Shown here: positions 5,729-7,797 of the stretch, in pieces
Layout: each line of letters starts with the position of its first letter
Position numbering within the stretch: position 1 is the first letter of the stretch
Source of the DNA: Candidatus Krumholzibacteriia bacterium
GTDB taxonomy: Bacteria; Krumholzibacteriota; Krumholzibacteriia; LZORAL124-64-63
Length of the DNA stretch: 7,797 nucleotides
Assembly: GCA_029935695.1 (NCBI GenBank)
Contig: JAOZJV010000152.1
Span: forward strand, 1 to 7,797
Direction: 5' to 3'
Notes under the pieces: generated by a model
Seen by the model: the letters and a program-made list of their open reading frames with translations, nothing else
Told to the model about the DNA's origin: nothing
Database searches by the model: none
Translations under genes and position numbers: made by a program

Positions 5729-7165
5729 ATGGCAAAAATTTGTGTCATCGGAGCCGGATTCGCGGGGCATACTGCAGCCCTCTATCTGGGGGATAAGCTA
5801 GGGCGCAGCCACGAAGTGACGGTGATCAACCGGGGCGAAAAATTTGTCTATATTCCGTCCCTGGTTTGGGTGGGCATCGACCGGATGGATGTGGAGAAAA
5901 CCCAGTTCGATCTGGAAGGTGTGTACAACAAGTTCAACGTGAAATTCATTGCCGGTGCAGCGACCGAAGTGCATCCCGATGGTCAGTATGTTGTGGCCAT
6001 GCCCAACGGGGCCACCGAGTCGGTGCAGGTGGATTACGATTATCTGCTCATTGCCACCGGACCCAAGCTGGACTTTGAAGCCACTCCCGGACTGGGGCCC
6101 AAAGTGGGCAATACCTGGTCCATCTGTTCACCTCCTCACGCCATTGAGGCGCGGGACCACTATCTGGAATCAGTGGAGCGCATGCTGAAGGGCGAAAAAC
6201 AACGCATTGTCATTGGAACCGGACACGGTGCGGCCACCTGCCAGGGTGCGGCTCTTGAATACATCACCAACGTGCACAAAGATCTTCTGCGGCGCGGCGT
6301 GCGTGACAAATGTGATCTGACGTATCTGTCCAATGAACCTGCTCTGGGCGATTTTGGTATTCGTGGTTTGAGTATTCCTCTGAAGGGGAAAATGACTTCG
6401 GCAGCTGAATTCATCGGGGCCGTCTATAAAGACTATGACATCAATCCCATGATTGGCCGTGGGGTCACCAGTGTGGATGAAAATGCCATCAATTGGGAAG
6501 ACATGCAGGGCAATGCCGGAGAGACGGGCTACGATTTCTCCATGCTCATTCCCCGCTTCCTGGGCCAACCTTTGAAGTTTGTGGGAGCCGACGGCGAGGA
6601 TGTGGCTGACAAGGTTGTCAATCCCGCCAACGGCATGGTCACTGTCGATGGCATTTATGGTTTGAAATACGACGAGTTGGAAAAAAATCCCGACGCATGG
6701 CCTGCCGTGTATCAGAATCCCAACTACGCGAACATCTTTGCCGCAGGCATTGCTTTTGCGCCTCCGGGGCCCATCTCGCGTCCATTCATGAACCCCAACG
6801 GTGTGCCCATGAGCCCTGCTCCTCCGCGCACCGGTATGGTGTCGGGAATCATCGGGCGAGTGGTGGCCTTGAATATTGTGGATCTGGTCAAGAAAGGCCG
6901 CATGACCCACAGCGAACGCATGACCGAAATGGCTGCTGCCTGCATCGCCTCCATGGGCGACAGCATGTGGGACGGTGCCGCTGCCGTGATTATGGTTTAC
7001 CCAGTGGTGCCGGACAACCGAAAATACCCCAACGAACAGGGTCGCGATCAGTTCGTCACCCACATGGAAATGGGCCTGGCCGGGGCCTGGATGAAGCGCA
7101 TGATCCACACCACGTTCATGCACAAACTCCAGGGCCGCATTGGTTGGAAAATTATTCCGGAATAG
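5729..7165 (+). CDS. sqr: sulfide:quinone oxidoreductase
   Basis: A 478-residue flavoprotein of the sulfide:quinone reductase branch of the two-dinucleotide-binding disulfide reductase family. It oxidises sulfide to sulfur or polysulfide and reduces membrane quinone. The FAD motif GAGFAG is at 8-13 and 'LLIATGP' (106-112) is the second flavin motif. The three functional cysteines are recognisable by context: Cys133 in 'SICS', Cys171 in 'GAATCQGAALEY' and Cys405 in 'AAACIASMGD'. From memory these align with Cys124, Cys156 and Cys347 of the Aquifex enzyme. 'PAPPRTG' (363-369) is the proline-rich segment near the quinone pocket. The C-terminal helices (about 449-478, with 'WMKRMIHTTFMHKL') are amphipathic and would anchor it to one face of the membrane. 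It is about 50 residues longer than the 427-430-residue type I enzymes; the SQR subtype is not assigned. The start is set by a strong ribosome site 8 nt upstream. A 38-codon gene follows after 47 bp on the same transcript. Confidence 0.9.
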   Translation: MAKICVIGAGFAGHTAALYLGDKLGRSHEVTVINRGEKFVYIPSLVWVGIDRMDVEKTQFDLEGVYNKFNVKFIAGAATEVHPDGQYVVAMPNGATESVQVDYDYLLIATGPKLDFEATPGLGPKVGNTWSICSPPHAIEARDHYLESVERMLKGEKQRIVIGTGHGAATCQGAALEYITNVHKDLLRRGVRDKCDLTYLSNEPALGDFGIRGLSIPLKGKMTSAAEFIGAVYKDYDINPMIGRGVTSVDENAINWEDMQGNAGETGYDFSMLIPRFLGQPLKFVGADGEDVADKVVNPANGMVTVDGIYGLKYDELEKNPDAWPAVYQNPNYANIFAAGIAFAPPGPISRPFMNPNGVPMSPAPPRTGMVSGIIGRVVALNIVDLVKKGRMTHSERMTEMAAACIASMGDSMWDGAAAVIMVYPVVPDNRKYPNEQGRDQFVTHMEMGLAGAWMKRMIHTTFMHKLQGRIGWKIIPE

Positions 7166-7172
7166 GCAACCA

Positions 7173-7188
7173 TCGGACCGTTGTCCGA
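7173..7188 (+). other. intercistronic stem-loop after the sulfide oxidase stop
   Basis: TCGGAC-CGTT-GTCCGA is a perfect 6-bp stem with a 4-nt loop, starting 8 nt after the stop codon. It is followed by an A-rich run, not a T-run, so it is not an intrinsic terminator on this strand. It may protect the 3' end of the upstream message or set the ratio of the two products. Confidence 0.45.
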
Positions 7189-7212
7189 AAGAAAAAATAG
7201 AGAGGTCAGTTC

Positions 7213-7329
7213 ATGGAAATTACGAAACAAGACAAAGCCATGATGAACAATAAATTCATCCAGTTCTTCAGATTCATTGTTTTGAATTTGAAGATTCTCA
7301 AGGCAGTGGACAGCAGTAAGCGTTCCTAG
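7213..7329 (+). CDS. 38-residue cationic amphipathic small protein
   Basis: A short open frame from ATG 7213 to TAG 7327-7329, with AGAGGT (7201-7206) 6 nt upstream. The product starts 'MEITKQDKAMMNNKF' and continues as a probable helix, residues 14-32, in which Lys14, Gln17, Arg20, Lys27 and Lys30 fall largely on one side and Phe, Ile, Leu and Val fill the other. It has eight basic and three acidic residues, a net charge near +5, and no cysteine. The helix is too charged for a clean transmembrane segment and fits an interfacial membrane helix. It follows the sulfide oxidase by 47 bp, before a strong terminator, so the two are probably co-transcribed. The family is not recognised. It may assist membrane placement or activity of the monotopic sulfide oxidase, which is inference from position only. 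The ribosome site and placement argue for a real gene; homologues would settle it. Confidence 0.65.
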   Translation: MEITKQDKAMMNNKFIQFFRFIVLNLKILKAVDSSKRS

Positions 7330-7353
7330 AGCGCCAGCTGAAAAATAATCCTG

Positions 7354-7392
7354 ATCCCGGTTTTCTCTCTGGAGAATTCCGGGATTTTTTTT
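7354..7392 (+). terminator. intrinsic terminator of the sulfide oxidase unit
   Basis: The outer stem ATCCCGG (7354-7360) pairs with CCGGGAT (7379-7385). An inner stem TTCTC (7363-7367) pairs with GAGAA (7372-7376) across a TCTG loop, with a small TT/TT internal loop between the stems. Eight T residues run from 7385 to 7392. It lies 24 nt after the stop of the small protein, which places that ORF inside the transcript. Confidence 0.9.
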
Positions 7393-7529
7393 GCTGAGCA
7401 TTTATCAATTACGGCTAACCTCACTGACCCCTTTTGCTTGTTTGATCCATAAGGCTGACAGTGATTTGTATTGTTTTCTCGTTCCCTGGTTTTTTGCATT
7501 TTAGTTAAACCCGCCGTAAACCCACAGGC

Positions 7530-7559
7530 TTGACATTATGCCCCTATTAAAGGTAAGCT
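7530..7559 (+). promoter_or_regulatory. possible promoter with perfect TTGACA
   Basis: TTGACA (7530-7535) matches the -35 consensus exactly. With an 18-bp spacer the -10 would be TAAGCT (7554-7559), only three of six matches. A start near 7566 would fit the gene at 7680 with a leader of about 115 nt, and would leave the ORF at 7560 outside the transcript. Confidence 0.3.
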
Positions 7560-7664
7560 ATGAGAATATTGCTCAATGAGTTAATTATCGGTTTCCTTGT
7601 CCGTGATATTTTTTCGCCACAGGAGGGTGTTGGAAATTATTCAATTAACGGCCGGGGGGCATGA
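7560..7664 (+). CDS. doubtful 34-residue ORF ahead of the last gene
   Basis: A short frame from ATG 7560 to TGA 7662-7664, preceded by AAAGG (7549-7553) with a 6-nt spacer. The product begins 'MRILLNELIIGFLVRDIF' and has a hydrophobic front half. It ends 15 bp before the next start, so it could be a leader peptide. It has no recognisable family, and the base composition is that of the intergenic stretch, so it may not be translated. Confidence 0.25.
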   Translation: MRILLNELIIGFLVRDIFSPQEGVGNYSINGRGA

Positions 7665-7679
7665 ATGGGGGACTGCGTG

Positions 7680-7797
7680 ATGATATTTTTCAGAATTGCG
7701 GTATTGGGTCTGATTATGGGGATGATCGGATTCATGGCTGAAAAAGCAGATGCCGCTACCCTGAATGTAGACTGGTCTGGCGCGGGTGATTATATCA
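7680..7797 (+). CDS. exported protein, 5' end only, possibly beta-helix type
   Basis: The first 39 codons of a gene that leaves the window. The product starts with Arg5, a hydrophobic core (6-20) and a likely Sec cleavage after Ala25 ('KADA'). The mature start, 'ATLNVDWSGAGDYI', resembles the 'V…G.GDY.TIQ.A' opening of secreted right-handed beta-helix proteins, in which this strand precedes the first coil. That reading is a guess from about 14 residues. A GGGGG run at 7667-7671 stands 8 nt before the ATG as a ribosome site. An ATG at 7661 is in another frame and does not give a signal peptide. Confidence 0.65.
   Translation, partial: MIFFRIAVLGLIMGMIGFMAEKADAATLNVDWSGAGDYI

Larger units (their letters stand above)
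7393..7679. other. AT-rich intergenic stretch with few signals
   Basis: Between the terminator and the last gene there are about 290 bp of clearly lower GC than the flanking genes. Apart from a TTGACA hexamer at 7530-7535 and a short frame at 7560-7664, no tRNA, riboswitch fold, repeat or long frame was recognised. It probably holds the promoter and leader of the gene at 7680. Confidence 0.5.

Noticed and set aside
6170..7123. 317-codon open frame on the minus strand inside sqr, rich in His and Gly
   Set aside because: It lies wholly antisense to a clearly conserved enzyme. The His-rich composition is what reversed sqr codons give, and there is no ribosome site or recognisable domain.
7173..7200. 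Stem-loop after sqr as a terminator
   Set aside because: It is followed by A residues and not T on the plus strand. The true terminator with eight T lies at 7354-7392.

Overview
The window reads as one end of a GC-moderate (by eye mid-50s %), densely packed Gram-negative-type bacterial chromosome segment. Lipoprotein and Sec-type signal peptides are present. Two secreted enzymes end in the 'NPF…G…D.LGR…G.Y…' C-terminal domain (FlgD-Ig / type-A sorting-like) that is abundant in the FCB superphylum and neighbouring candidate phyla such as Krumholzibacteria- or Eisenbacteria-like lineages. That taxonomic guess is inference. No phage, transposon, CRISPR array, tRNA or rRNA was seen.

Layout. (1) Positions 2-4266, plus strand, form a tight five-gene run: the 3' end of an RluA-type pseudouridine synthase; a thioredoxin-fold lipoprotein that has lost both CXXC cysteines; an FAD-dependent oxidoreductase of the L-2-hydroxyglutarate oxidase-like branch; a membrane PAP2-type phosphatase-like protein with a twin-arginine-like motif; and a secreted pre-pro lysyl-endopeptidase-like serine protease. 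Gaps are 19, 4, -7 and 7 bp, so co-transcription is likely. (2) Positions 4277-5539, minus strand, encode an exported ComEC-like metallo-beta-lactamase-fold hydrolase. It converges on the protease with only 10 bp between stop codons and carries the same kind of C-terminal domain. Its extended -10 promoter lies at about 5584-5592. (3) Positions 5729-7329, plus strand, encode a sulfide:quinone oxidoreductase with all three redox cysteines, then a 38-residue cationic amphipathic small protein, then a strong intrinsic terminator at 7354-7392. (4) Positions 7393-7797 are a looser, more AT-rich stretch with a doubtful 34-codon ORF and the start of another exported protein that runs off the window.

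How the parts may work together. The sulfide oxidase and its small partner look like a self-contained membrane unit that feeds electrons from sulfide into the quinone pool. The protease and the MBL hydrolase look like a pair of secreted or surface-anchored degradative enzymes, perhaps acting on protein and on nucleic acid or another phosphoester, routed by the same C-terminal tag. The first four genes have no obvious shared pathway and look like an ordinary co-transcribed cluster. The points most worth a second look are the small protein behind the sulfide oxidase, the Lys-C-like protease with its replaced Trp169 position, and the paired C-terminal tags.
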